Below are positions 11,146 through 22,610 of a stretch of 64,000 nucleotides of DNA, piece by piece. The notes below the pieces were generated by a model. The model was given only the letters and a program-made list of their open reading frames with translations, was not told the DNA's origin and did not search any database. Origin of the DNA: Solea solea. Taxonomy: Eukaryota > Chordata > Actinopteri > Pleuronectiformes > Soleidae. Position numbers and translations under genes: made by a program. How positions within the stretch are numbered: position 1 is the first letter of the stretch; the number at the start of each line of letters is the position of its first letter. The stretch covers positions 23,307,281 to 23,371,280 of the forward strand of contig NC_081143.1 of assembly GCF_958295425.1 (NCBI RefSeq), given 5' to 3'.

Positions 11146-14124
11146 TGCTTGTTAGCTGGAGTAGGTGCTAAATATTTCAGTAACAGAGCACAGACAGTGA
11201 CACGGTGCGCATGAGAGGAGTGGATGCAGCAAGGGCTCGGTGTGAGATGTTGTGGGAGCAGCAGTGAGGGGTGACAGGTCTGGGCAGGTGTTACATGAGG
11301 AAGTGTCTGAAAACATCAGCAATCGGACAGATAGCAACGCCGGGGAACGTTAGGAGTGAGAAAGTGGAGCCAAGGCCACGTGATAATAGAGGCTGAGCGG
11401 AAGGCATCCATCGAGCCTCCACTCACACACCTGCCCGTACAAGGTGCGCGTGAGCAGGAGCGAGGCAGGAAGAGACAACTTGACCACGGGCGAAAAATAA
11501 CCAGCTTCACACACACACCGTGTTCATGCATTTATGTATGAGGACGAAGAAGAAAAAGAATGGCAAGTGTCTGCAGAGATCTGCCTTGACATGAAATACA
11601 TATAAGAACGGCATAAAGAAGGAAACACAAGCAACTGCTATTTGATATCATGCAGGCCAGTCGTGCATTTCAAAATCAGGAAACTCCAGTGGGAAAACAA
11701 ACTGGCAGTTTAGTTTGCCCAGGCGGAGGCTTTCACCTGAAATCTGTCCCACATGGAGTTAAGTCCCACACTGTCGCTGGCTTATTGACTTACTAGTACA
11801 AGTAAAATGACTGGTCTAAAAATGTACTCATGTTAAAGTATACAGTAAAAAGTAGCTTGTTTAAAATGTACTCAGAGTAAAAGTTAGTTACTTTTGTAAC
11901 AAGGTTGGGGTTCTTTCTTGTGTCGTGCAAAAAGGACAAGGGGACACAAATCTCACATGAATTGTTTTTAATTAAAGGCAAAACTTTACAAATTTAACAA
12001 ACAAAATAAAATATGTAAACAGTAATGTATCAGTCAAAATGGGCCCAAGGTCACAAAGGCTTTAACTTTCTCACTCACTCAGTAACGCCAGGTATTCACC
12101 TGTCCTCATCGTTCACCGGTCCTCATCGTTCACCTGTTCTCATCGTTCACCTGTCCTCAACAAAGAAGCGAAGTACAGTACTTTGCTACGTAGTAGTAAA
12201 AAACATACTTAAGTCAAGGTAAAATTGCAAATTTTAAAAATGACAGAAATCCCACTCAATTAGAGTAATGCGAGTAAATGTAATTCATTACTTTCCACCT
12301 CTGATATTTGATGCCTGGGAATACTAAGGAAACTACGTGATTTTATTAGATTTTTTTAAGTGTTACTGTCAGTGTTCGCCATAGGACAGTAAAATCAGTT
12401 CTCTTGCGTTTTCTCAGTGTCCTCTGTTTAAAGTGAGTCTCTGAAATGTCTCCATTTGAAGGGCTAAATTACAGGGGCAATGAGTGAAATGGGATTGAGC
12501 CATGGACGCTCTGAAATGACTAAGCATTTGACAGCAAGCGTGTGGCACGGTGCCTCTTAAGTAGTTTCCGGATCACGGTGTTGTTACAGTCTCCAAATTT
12601 GAAGAGGGGGTTTCTCACTAAATTGTTGTTTGTGTTGACTTAAATGATCAAGGTGAAAAGACTGATGTCGAGTGTGTGCGTTTGGATTATTCACGTCTCC
12701 ATTGTCAACCTGTAGGTTGCACACGTATTGAGCGTGTTGTTTCTCATAGGAATGAGAATGGAAAGCAGAAAAAAATGCCACCTGAAATGGACAATGTTGG
12801 ATGTTGTTGCACGATAAAGGTTTCCATATTAAACTCCATTAACACATGAGTGATAAAGACTTAACCATAAAAGTGCTCTGACCCTTTGTTGTAATTACTG
12901 GTGGTTATCCAGTTAACTCACTGAGATCCGTCACTGGTTTTACATCATCTAGCAAACTAAAATTTGGGGAAAAAATGACGTGTCATCTGAAAGACTTAGA
13001 GGCAAGTATAATCAGACATCACGCAGTCCTTAAGGGAAACTATGACAGCAGTCGTTTGGGTCATGATTCATCTTTTCCGTAAGTCTGAATGTCCAGTAGT
13101 AATTACTGATTAATTTTCTTACCTCATGTAGCCTTAATTACAGTGTGGCACATAAGAGGCTGCTGCTTTGACTAGAGCCGTCGTGTCTGTTATTCAGAGA
13201 CAGACAGCAGCTGTGTCTGGAGGCTTTGCCTTTCTGTTTGTCTGGTTGTCCAATGCTTTCCTTTGAAATTTGGTTAACCCTTTAACATCGAGCGGATCGG
13301 TGACGACACGTTTGCGCAAGAGCACTTTGTTTAAATGTTAACATGGGCAAGGGTGAACTGGTTCGATTTTGGTCAAAGGTTTTGCACAGCGGAAGCCACA
13401 CATACAGTAACCACTAGGCCAATATTTCTTATCCAAAGTAACATTGCATATGGTGATGTCTTCCGAATGCCCGCCTCTGTTCCAACCAGTGAACATTGTA
13501 GACAACACACCAGGAGACTGACAATAACCAATACATCTGTAGAAACCTGCCCTTTGCCAATGTCCGAAACAGCCCCGATCTTTTTACTGATCTAATGGAT
13601 AGTTTGGCTCGACCTGATATAGCAGAACCAACACCATTGTGACCATGACCACAGCTGGTGTTCACAGCTGATCAAGAGGAATTTGGCTCAGGGTCACTAC
13701 AATTTGACACACCGTCTTATCCAATCACATGAAAGGGAGACATCTGACCAATCACAAAGTGAGGGAGAGAGGAGGTGCTGCAGCCGTGTGTGTACAATAT
13801 GTATGCATGAGACCAATGTAGACATTATAGTATGTCAATGTGTTCTAATAGGCCCCTAAATTAAATTAAATGTATATACCAAACAACAGGATTTATCCCA
13901 AAACAAAACAGTCTTTTTCCCCAAAGCTTGCTCTGTTGAATTAACATACTGGGATTATTCAGTCTCAGCCTAACACAGTCATTGATCCACTCAAGGCAAA
14001 GAGCCTGAGGTCGATTTTAAAATGCTGATCAGCTGTGTGTTTGAGTTAAGATGTGCAGTGGAAATAAGTCAGGAGCGAGAACGGACGGAGACTGAGAAGG
14101 AGGCAGGGAGACAGAGACAAAGGA

Positions 14125-14126
<2 letters not shown>
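11146..14126. other. Spacer without recognised genes
   Basis: No exon could be supported here. Three near-identical TCATCGTTCACC units occur at about 12107-12155 as a small tandem repeat. At 13275-13345 there is a TTAACCCTTTAACATCGAGC start that looks like one end of a MITE, but I could not find the matching other end. Confidence 0.5.

Positions 14127-14171
<45 letters not shown>
14127..14171. repeat. (GT)n-(GA)n compound microsatellite
   Basis: About 17 GT units are followed directly by a GA run. It lies in a purine-rich, A/G-dominated stretch that continues to about 14550. Confidence 0.92.
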
Positions 14172-14846
14172 CAGAGTGGAGGAGCTGAGAAAGAGACAGA
14201 GACAAGGAGACAGCTCCCAGCAGAACTCTAAAACAACAGCATGTCTCGCTGACGGATGATACGCAGAGGCCGAATGGCCAGCCATGCAAGCAGCCCATTC
14301 CCTCCTGAACAGCCTCTGAATAGGATCCCCATCAGTGGTGCAAGAAAGAAAAGAAGTGTGAAAGAAGGAGCGGTGGGGAAGGAGGGGGGGGTGAAGGACA
14401 GACGAGAGGAGAGGGAAAAGGGTACAAGAGGAATAGGTGAGGAAGGAGGAGATGGCACGATCGAGAAGGGGAAGGCGTAGATCAGCGAGGAAGAAAGGCG
14501 AGAGGGAAGGAGGCGAGGTGAATCAGAGAGGAGGCTATAGGGAGATTCGAAAAGGGCAGTTAAGCCGACTTCCTCAATTATTCATTTAGAAATCAATACA
14601 ACCCCCATGCAGCAGCGAGGGAGGTAAAAGACAGAACGTCGGAGGAGAGGAACGGGGATGGTAAAATTGGGAGTGATTTGGTTTTTAATTTGTGATCAGT
14701 TATTCATGTTTAGATGCTTCTAATGTGCTTTTAGTGTACTTACTGACAAGCAAGACCTGAGGCTATTATGAGGAGGTGAATGTTGGGTCCTCAGAGGTCG
14801 GACTGTCCTCACTAATGTTTTACTTCAAAGATGAAGAGAATTAAGA

Positions 14847-14897
14847 GACTGACTGAGTGTAGTAGTGCAATGACTGCACTACTACACTCAGTCAGTC
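14847..14897. repeat. Perfect 23-bp inverted repeat with 5-base loop
   Basis: The arm at 14847-14869 (GACTGACTGAGTGTAGTAGT then GCA) is the exact reverse complement of 14875-14897, separated by ATGAC. A transcript in either direction would fold into a 23-bp stem. The stem is too short for a usual pre-miRNA, and no repeat family is recognised. Confidence 0.9.
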
Positions 14898-15184
14898 AGA
14901 GTGACTGAAATCTGAAAAATCCTCTGAGGTCCATGCACGCCTAAACTTTAAATCACCAATCTGATCAACAAAGTATATATTATTGAGACACAAGTTCAGT
15001 GCAGATTAGTAATCAGTCCACTTCACTTCATTTTCTGACTGTCATATGTGATATTTGAAAGGTGTAGCTTCACAACAAAGTGCATCATTATCCATTAGCC
15101 ACAAATTAAAATGAACAAATTAACATTGTGTACAATTGCGGAAACATTAGCTCTGTATGCTGACACGCTGTCATTAGGTACTTT

Positions 15185-15240
15185 AAACAATTTCTCCATG
15201 GGGATGAATAAAGTATTTCTATTCTATTCTATTCTATACT
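15185..15240 (+). mobile_element. LINE 3' tail with (TTCTA)n run
   Basis: An AATTTCTCCATGGGGATGAA segment leads into TAAAGTATTTCTATTCTATT. This is a typical end of fish L2/Rex-like LINEs, where a short tandem repeat follows the AATAAAGTAT motif. Only the tail is present. Confidence 0.65.
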
Positions 15241-15434
15241 TATACACTAGGCCCATCTGCAGTATCATCACAAAACCACTAGGGGGCCATAGGCCACACT
15301 TTGGTTCCCACGATGCTGATGATTAAACCTACAATCTCCATTCTCTCTGATTCTGTGTCCAGATCTCGTGTCACCTGGTGACATTCCTGCACTGCACACA
15401 GGAAGTGATTCGACACATACAGAGGCAACATTGT

Positions 15435-15778
15435 TATGGAATTAGATTTGTGTCAATATTTTTCAAACAACACATTTCACGAAGCAAACAACACATAATG
15501 AATTGAGCAAACAAATATGAACCACAAAATCAAAACACACAAATTGCAAATAAAATATCCATTTAATCATTCAAAAATATTGCATTTTATTTGTTTGAAA
15601 ATATACTTTTTGTTTGCAATGATCGGAATTTTGTTTGCTCTGACTTGAGCGACAGTTCAATGGACCGAAAGTATTCCCAGGCTCCCCCAAGTTTGCTCAG
15701 TTCATAAAGTGTTGCTTGCTTCTTAAAAAATGTTGCTTGCTTTCGTGAAAAGTGTTGTGACACAAATCTAATTCCATA
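15435..15778. mobile_element. MITE with long terminal inverted repeats and 6-bp target duplication
   Basis: The left end TATGGAATTAGATTTGTGTC is repeated in reverse complement at the right end (15758-15778 region). The match continues, with gaps, into roughly 100 bp of inverted repeat rich in GCAAGCAAC/GCAAACAAC text on each side. Both ends are bordered by the same six bases CATTGT (15429-15434 and 15779-15784), a likely target-site duplication. It has no coding capacity, so it would be a non-autonomous foldback DNA element. The superfamily is not clear from the ends alone. Confidence 0.8.
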
Positions 15779-15784
15779 CATTGT

Positions 15785-17216
15785 GCTTATAAATCAAGAA
15801 AGCTGCAAACAGGTTTAGCGTATGACACAAACACTACTCTCTCTTGCAACAGTTTGTAAGGATAAACACTTTCTTGATCTCTGTCAGGTCTGATAGTATT
15901 GCTTGACAGAGCCCATTTTCAGATGTATGTAGTTTGCAGCGTACAAGTGATGTTTCATCCTTTCTGTTCACAAAGACTAAAAAGAGGCAGAATAATAACA
16001 AGAATAGCGACAAAACGACAAAAATCACCAAAAGTGGCGCACGGTAGCTTTAAACTGACAGCGTGGACCTCACATGAGCAATGCATTCTCAAATGACCTG
16101 TCTGGATTAGGGAGAGAATAAAAAAGAAATAAAAGCTGTTGTAAAAATAACAATAAATACACATCACAGAATTTATCTTCCAAGAGTGAGCTTGTTTTTC
16201 AAGTGCAGCCGTTAAACTGCAAGGCTAGGAAAAAATCTGACTGACATGGCAAGAAAAAAAAAAATGCACATAAGTGAGGGCGAGAGCTTTTTGTTTGTGA
16301 TCAGATCTGCCCATTAAACCGCCTGACTTATCCTTCTCTCCCCTCCAAACTTTTCCTTTATGTGCCAGGGCCAGCGGGACCGAGGGATAGATCTCTTAAA
16401 TGTCATGAAGACTGATGGTGGGTGTGTCAAAGTGTGGTGACATTACTGCCTCAACTCTCCCTCTTCCTAAGTCAGGCTTGTCTGCCTCCTGCACTGACAT
16501 TTCACCAGCCGTGTTTACGTGGGACTCGCCGGCCAAAATGTCACTCTAAGATTTATAGCGGTGAACACTGACTGCTGGAGCGGAGAGAAGCCGTGTGCAA
16601 CCAGGTAGAGAAAAGCATAGTACAAATGAATTTGAGCATTCATCGGCTTTCCATCTTCTCACTTTACTTCTTTTTTTTTTACTTTCATACTATCTCCCTC
16701 TTTCCCTTGATTTCTACTGTCATCTTCTCTCTACTGTGAAATTCCTTTCCCTTCCAGTCTTTCTTTTATTTTATTTTTTTTGTCCAAAGACACTGATTCT
16801 CTTCCATTCTTCATGTCAGTTTTACTCTTCCCCTCTCGCCTGCCGCCTATTTAATAATTCAAACTTGACAGAAAATTTGCATTCCACGTTAATTCCCCTA
16901 ATTAAGACATAAGGCTGGAAATATTCTTTATTTTTTTTCTTATTACAACACAACCCCATAAAAATGCTTTTAGTGCTTTCAAATCTCCCCATCTCTTCCT
17001 ATTTTATGTGCGTATCCTCTTTGTTTATGTCGTGCACGTGCACATCGACATGCACATGCATGCAGTGAGATAAATGATCCTCTTTATGGAGAAAATAGGG
17101 TTAAATAAAACATACACATACAGAGGCTAAAGCAGTTTCCTGGACGCTGATGAACTGATCAGTGGCTGCTTTTGATAAAATGTCACACATTTTCATAATA
17201 CTACTATGTTAAAATG
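15785..17216. other. Spacer without recognised genes
   Basis: At 15883-15920 the motif TCAGGTCTGATAGTATTGCT and the following GACAGAGCC recur with small changes at about 32300-32330, so a short dispersed repeat is shared between the two places. The pyrimidine-rich open frame around 16595-16912 is low complexity and not convincing as a gene. Confidence 0.5.
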
Positions 17217-17608
17217 TAGGCTTTAAGAATGTGCAATATAGTGTTTTATATTTTTTTAATTTTCACCAACACACCTATGCAAAAAGTACTCTGAATGTTT
17301 AAAATTGGATTGAATTTGTGAAATTTGGAAATATGTCACAGTTCAAAGTTGACTCAGCTCGTATTTATGATCAAAAATAAATTAAAAAAACGGTCTAATT
17401 TTGTGACTTCTGCACAATTATTGCTAGTTTATATCACTACTAAACATGGGATATAAAATTATTCATAACTTTGACTCAACAACACAGAAGAGGAATTTTT
17501 TAAAGCCTGAATATGTGACCTATAAAGAGACACCCCAGGATGTCCATATAAGGAGTTGTGTATTAATCCCACGGCAATTTATCAAAGGTGCAGCACTAAG
17601 GGTTAAAG
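17217..17608 (-). mobile_element. Dispersed repeat family X, copy 1 (inverted)
   Basis: The reverse complement of this segment aligns along its length with 31262-31706 and 60745-61200. Shared landmarks are a GGGA(T)TAATACACA motif, TATAGGTCACAT, CAGGCTTTA, GTTGAGTCAAAGTTAT, AGAAGTCACAAA, TATTTCCAAAT and TATATTGCACATTCTTA. Its right end carries CTAAGGGTTAAAG. The family is about 400-450 bp, non-coding, and appears to be a MITE-like element with ends built from TTAACCCTTAG and its complement. Confidence 0.75.
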
Positions 17609-19544
17609 TCACTGATCATGTGAAGTTTCTCTCAATTTAAATGCTTGTCTGACCTGACATTTATTCTTCAATTGAGTCATTTCTCGCCAAAACCTAATGA
17701 TGCATTTGTTGAGCCACAACCTGTGTCCCCTGAAAATGTCATCCAAATGTGTCCTTTACTTTTTGAGTTACTCTGCTCACAAACGGACAGATAAACATAT
17801 GCTGAAAACATAGCTGTTCCATATTTTGTTCAGTTCTTCTTCCTTTTCTTCTCTCCGAATGAATGTTTTTCTCTCCTTATTTTTTTTTTCATCGTTAACC
17901 TATTCCTGTATTTTTCAGCTTCTCCTCTTCTCTGCCTTGTTTTGAGTAATGAAAGTAAAGCTGTGACAACAGCTTATCTCACATCACAGTTACCCGTAGG
18001 TTTGATTTATTCCCCCGGGGGGAGAAACACAAACCATATGACAGCGAAATCTAAAGCTCACACTTGCGATACATCTTCACTTTCTGTTTTTAACGTGGCG
18101 TCTTCCTCCTCTTCAAAAGGCTCTGTGAGTAAAATGAGATGCCGTGAGAACAGCCGGAGGGGGAAAATATGCAGCCAAAAGGAATAAGAGAACACACAAA
18201 GTGCACAACATTTCACATGGTTCAATGTCATGGACGTTTACCGCCATAAGTCTGTGTGGTGATTTCCTGTGAGACACGAAATCACATCTCAAGGGTATTG
18301 TTTTTATGGGTTTTATGGGTCGAATGAAAAACGTCCTCTCTGCGCCCCGGCATGTCATGTGTGACCCACATAACAGTTAAAGGCACAACAGCCGCAGCCT
18401 GCCAGCTTCCTGTTTGTACACACATCATATGTCATGACACAGTGAGTGTCATCATCGCATGGTGGGGACATTAACTTCCCTCTGCGGGAGCAGCTCCGCT
18501 GTATAATGTGTGGGATGTATCATTCCTCAGCCTCCGCGCCAACCACCAACCATCGCAATCTCTCAGTGTGAACGAGTGATCTGTCAAGCTGGCAGGGTGG
18601 CGCGCTGAGGCCCGCTAAAAACCAAAAAAGAGCAGTTCGTGTGATGACAACGTGTGACTCAGTGTTCCCACGTTCACCTTTAAGCAGCTCGGAATGAACC
18701 TTGATTTTGGGATTTCGTTGAATGTTTTTGACACAAACCTGAAAACGATTTTAAAAGCAGTGTTTGTTTGTTGCACACTTATCATATGCTAAATGAGTAT
18801 AATGGATATTGGCTTTAATTGATTATCTGTAATAGTGCTTCCCAAATTGTGGTCTGCGGCCCACTGCTGAGCCTTAGAGGTATTGCAACATAATGATTTA
18901 TAATTGTCACAATGAGAAAAGGTACTTATGTAGTGGGAAAAGGATGTGAGTCACTGTTTCTGTCATCAAGTCAGTTTAATAGCTTGGTAGCTTAGAAATC
19001 TCAAATGGCACAGGTGGTGCCAAAATGTGGCAAACTGTGCCAAATTGGAGAACGCGTAGGCATCTCTTTTCTAAAACCTCTGTAATTTTGCTCTGCTTCA
19101 CTTAAGCAGCATCTGTCTTTGCACAGCTAATGTTCACATGTTTTTAAGCTCTTACTGCATATTTATAAAGGTGATATTTACTTTAAAATGCAATATTTAA
19201 TCCTTAATTTATGCATCTGCATTTACACTGACACAGTGGCATCTACAGTGATCAGTGAAGTGTTATCTTTATTTTGATACCAAGATAATTCACATGGAGC
19301 TTGTAATTGCAGAGGTATACTATTATACTTATTTAGTTTGGGCATGTCATTTTCGGGGGATGAAGCAGTTAATGGGGGATACATAAATGTCAGAATGAAG
19401 TAGAATTATTTTATTGACAAAATGATTAACCTACAGCTGATTTACAGTGTTTTTCTTTTTTTTTTCTAAAAAGCTCCATCACCAGGTCATCTCTGGACAA
19501 AAAAAAAAATCATATCTTCATTCAATCCTGTGAGCTTTCCTCCT
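17609..19544. other. Spacer without recognised genes
   Basis: No exon, RNA gene or clear transposon was recognised. The sequence at 18400-18620 is less AT-rich and could hold regulatory DNA, but there is no direct support. Confidence 0.5.
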
Positions 19545-19765
19545 CTTCCCTCCCCGTCAGCCTGGCTCCACCAGTTTTAAAGTCTCCCCCAGGCTCACAG
19601 GCCCAGTCGCTTGTGATGAATGTGGAGCAGGACCGAGTCCAGACTCCTGCCATTACCCTGTGACAATTTATTACCTTTTATCTGTGGGCACAATTAACCC
19701 AGGCCCAGGAAATGGGGACTTATCAGTCCTTCATTACCAGGACCTGCCCATGTTCCCATCCCTCT
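19545..19765. promoter_or_regulatory. Candidate conserved non-coding element
   Basis: Balanced-composition, low-repeat DNA with ACAATTTATTACC and GGCACAATTAACCCAGGCCC blocks sits between repeat-rich flanks and just before a CA microsatellite (19785-19803). The look is that of vertebrate conserved enhancers, but no comparison was possible, so this is only a pointer. Confidence 0.25.
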
Positions 19766-20094
19766 CTGTCACCTGGCATGTGCGCACACACACACACACA
19801 CACGTATGCTTTAACTTCTATGTTTATGAGGACACTTATGTCACTCGTTGACTTAATTCATCCCCTATTGTTCACCATCGAAACCTATTTCAATGTCTAC
19901 ATTGTCAACCATGTAAAACAGTAGAAAAGGGGGAGCAGGAAAAACAAAAAAGGTCTCCAAGGCCAAAATAACACCTGGAAAAAAGCCTATTCTAAAAGCT
20001 TTTAGCTTCAACTAATATAGTAAAAACAATTCTGCAGTCTCTGTCTAGCCACAAAACAGGAGAAACAAAACTCACAAGGCAGCATAAGCCTGAC

Positions 20095-20310
20095 AGAGCC
20101 TGCCATCTAATCTCACCTCATTCTGTGAGGTGTATCAATTTAACCTGTCTGATAATATATGAAGGTGTTATTAATTAACCTCAAAAAATACAATTCCCCA
20201 CATGGGCCACATTTATGAGAATTTATAGAGTGTAAACAATATCACCTCTGAATTATGTTTTAATCTGGAGGATGGAGGGAGCGTCCCCAGAGCTGAAAGA
20301 CTCTATTTGT
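20095..20310. promoter_or_regulatory. Candidate conserved non-coding element
   Basis: The stretch contains homeodomain-type cores (GTTATTAATTAACC), a TTTATGAG motif and AATATCACC. It has no repeats and no open frame of note. The idea rests on composition and motif density only. Confidence 0.25.
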
Positions 20311-20458
20311 AAGTGTTGTTTCCTGATACCAGTGTAAATTATGCACTGTGACATGCACGGAAAATGAAAACGTGCAATCTGGTCTGAGATCCAGTTCTTA
20401 TAAAACATCCGTGCTGAAGCCTGATTAATGCACTGACGTGAGTTAGTTAGTTATTATA

Positions 20459-20460
<2 letters not shown>

Positions 20461-20490
<30 letters not shown>
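20461..20490. repeat. (AGAT)n microsatellite
   Basis: About 7.5 units of AGAT. Confidence 0.95.
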
Positions 20491-22419
20491 CTGTAGATGA
20501 AGGATGGATGAAGATATTGATAATAACCATTAACAGTTCAAACTTAGCACTCATTTAGGAATCTATTGCTTAGAGACGTCCCAATATTATAACTAAGATA
20601 ATATAGAATACTTACCTCATGCTTTCACCTTCAAGTGTCCACATCGAGGCAGTGACATGATCTATAGGAGCACCTCTGTGTGAATAATAGGACTAATCTG
20701 TCCGCATTATCCAAGCATGTCTGAGGTAAATCCTCCTTATGTGCATCCCATCATCACACAATAGCCCAGTATGTACCCCACAGGCCAGGTTCCTATTCAG
20801 GCTTATTCAAAGTTAATCAGTGCCAGCCTATGAGCAATTGTCGCTGGCACCGGCACCTGGCAACCGCTGACATTTGAAACCGTGCTGCTGCAATGCAAAC
20901 ATGGAGGATCAGTGTAAAAAAGCCACAGTCAATCAGGTCCGAGGTGAGCCAGCCTCTCCTGCAGCCTTGGCCCCGGGCCGGGCCGGGCCTCAGTGGAAGG
21001 CCAGGTCTCTGCACTCACATAAACTGCTGCTTGTAAATATTATATAAGAGTATGAAGGTGGCTAATGAATGCAGGCTGTGTACAGTCGATCGGGAGCTGC
21101 AGGACGATGACAGCCAGGCTTAACGGCACAGACATTTAGCAGAGCTGTTGTGTGTTGGTGAGAGTGGGTGTAAGTTTGGGAGGAATTCTTCATTTGCAGC
21201 CTCACAGGCTTATAAATTCAGCACAACTAAGTGAATGTGTTACATAAACAAGAAAAAAATAAATGCTCTCTGAATATTTTAGTATTTTGACATCGGCCAC
21301 AAACTTCTCCCTATCCGTCTTGGAATCTCCTGTAGTGAATCCGTGAGTGTGTATTTGTCAGCACCGAGTTGGAAACAGTGTCTAAACTGTTAAGAGAGGT
21401 GCTGAATGAAAAGCTGGGGTTCTGTGTGGGAGCCGACTCTCGAGATGCAGTCGCTGGAAGCAGAGAAGAATCGGAAAAGCCAAGACTCCTGCTGCTGCAG
21501 TCAGATAACACACTGAAACAAATAGACCCGCTTACACGTCCCTCCTGAGTTCCCCTTCTGTATCACATATTCAACTGTATACAAACATCTACAAATGTTT
21601 TATCATGTGCACCTAATGCCTCCAATTGACCACATGTCTTCCCTTAAAAAAAAGAGGAATAATCAATGCAATGAGAATGGTGCCACAGGGTTGGCCTCCT
21701 CGTATCTGTTGGCTGCAGACAGACAAGGATCTAACAGAGCAGGCAGGCAGTCGTTTTGGATTAAAGGGACAAATTCAACAAGGAGTGCGTTCATCCCCCA
21801 AAAGGACCTGCAGTGGCAGCATGTTATTCTAACACGTATGTTTTCTCAAAGACTCAGTTTGTGAATCTAAGTTCTGAAGAAGAAATATGTGGAAATGAGT
21901 GGATTCAGCAGCACAGAGAAAGCGCCTCTGTGGAAAGAGCCTTCATAATAGAACACACCAGTCCCCATCCAGAGAGCTTTGACAATCTGGTGTCTTGACA
22001 AACACAAAAGCAGGATCTTAAAGCTCGTAACTCCATCTCCCAGAGGCACGCACACTAAAACTGCAACAGCTTGTGTGTAACGTGGTTGTCTTTGCCAGGA
22101 GAAGAGAAGGTAAAAAAAGGGGGATCAAGGCGCGCTGGAGGCAACATGCCCAAACAAACGTCCACTGGCAGGCGACGCTTTCTTTACAACCTACAAACTG
22201 CATCTTTAAGCAAAGATTAGTTTAAGGATTACAGGGCTGGATGCTTTTAGCTCCTTGAGAGTGCTCAATCTCTTTCCTCAGAGAGTTATCCTCACTCCCT
22301 CTTCACTCATCCTTCCTGCTCATTAAAAGGAATGGAGATGTGTGATAGAGCAGGATGGGACAGGGAGGAAGACAGAAGGAGAGAGTGAGAGCGGGAGAGG
22401 GTGACAAAGAGAGAATTAG

Positions 22420-22610
22420 ATTCTCTGACACCCTGCTAATTGAGTGATCTCCTTTGTGCCTGGCCCAGCCTGCCAAGTTTTAATTAGCAACTAATCAAAT
22501 CAATACGGAGGCTGCCAAGCAAAGAGGAAGGCACCTAGATTGGGGGACGGCTGCCTGGATCACAGCTGCCGCTGACCTTTTGCACCTGGTGGTGCGAGAG
22601 AGGGATGAAG
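22420..22610. promoter_or_regulatory. Candidate conserved non-coding element
   Basis: Contains CTGCTAATTGAGTGATC, TTTTAATTAGCAACTAATCA and AATCAATACGG, a dense set of homeodomain and Pbx/Meis-like cores. The DNA is non-repetitive and not coding in any convincing frame. Enhancer status is inference. Confidence 0.3.

Noticed and set aside
16595..16912. 105-codon open frame rich in Leu, Phe and Ser.
   Set aside because: Pyrimidine-rich low-complexity DNA; no motif, no splice logic.
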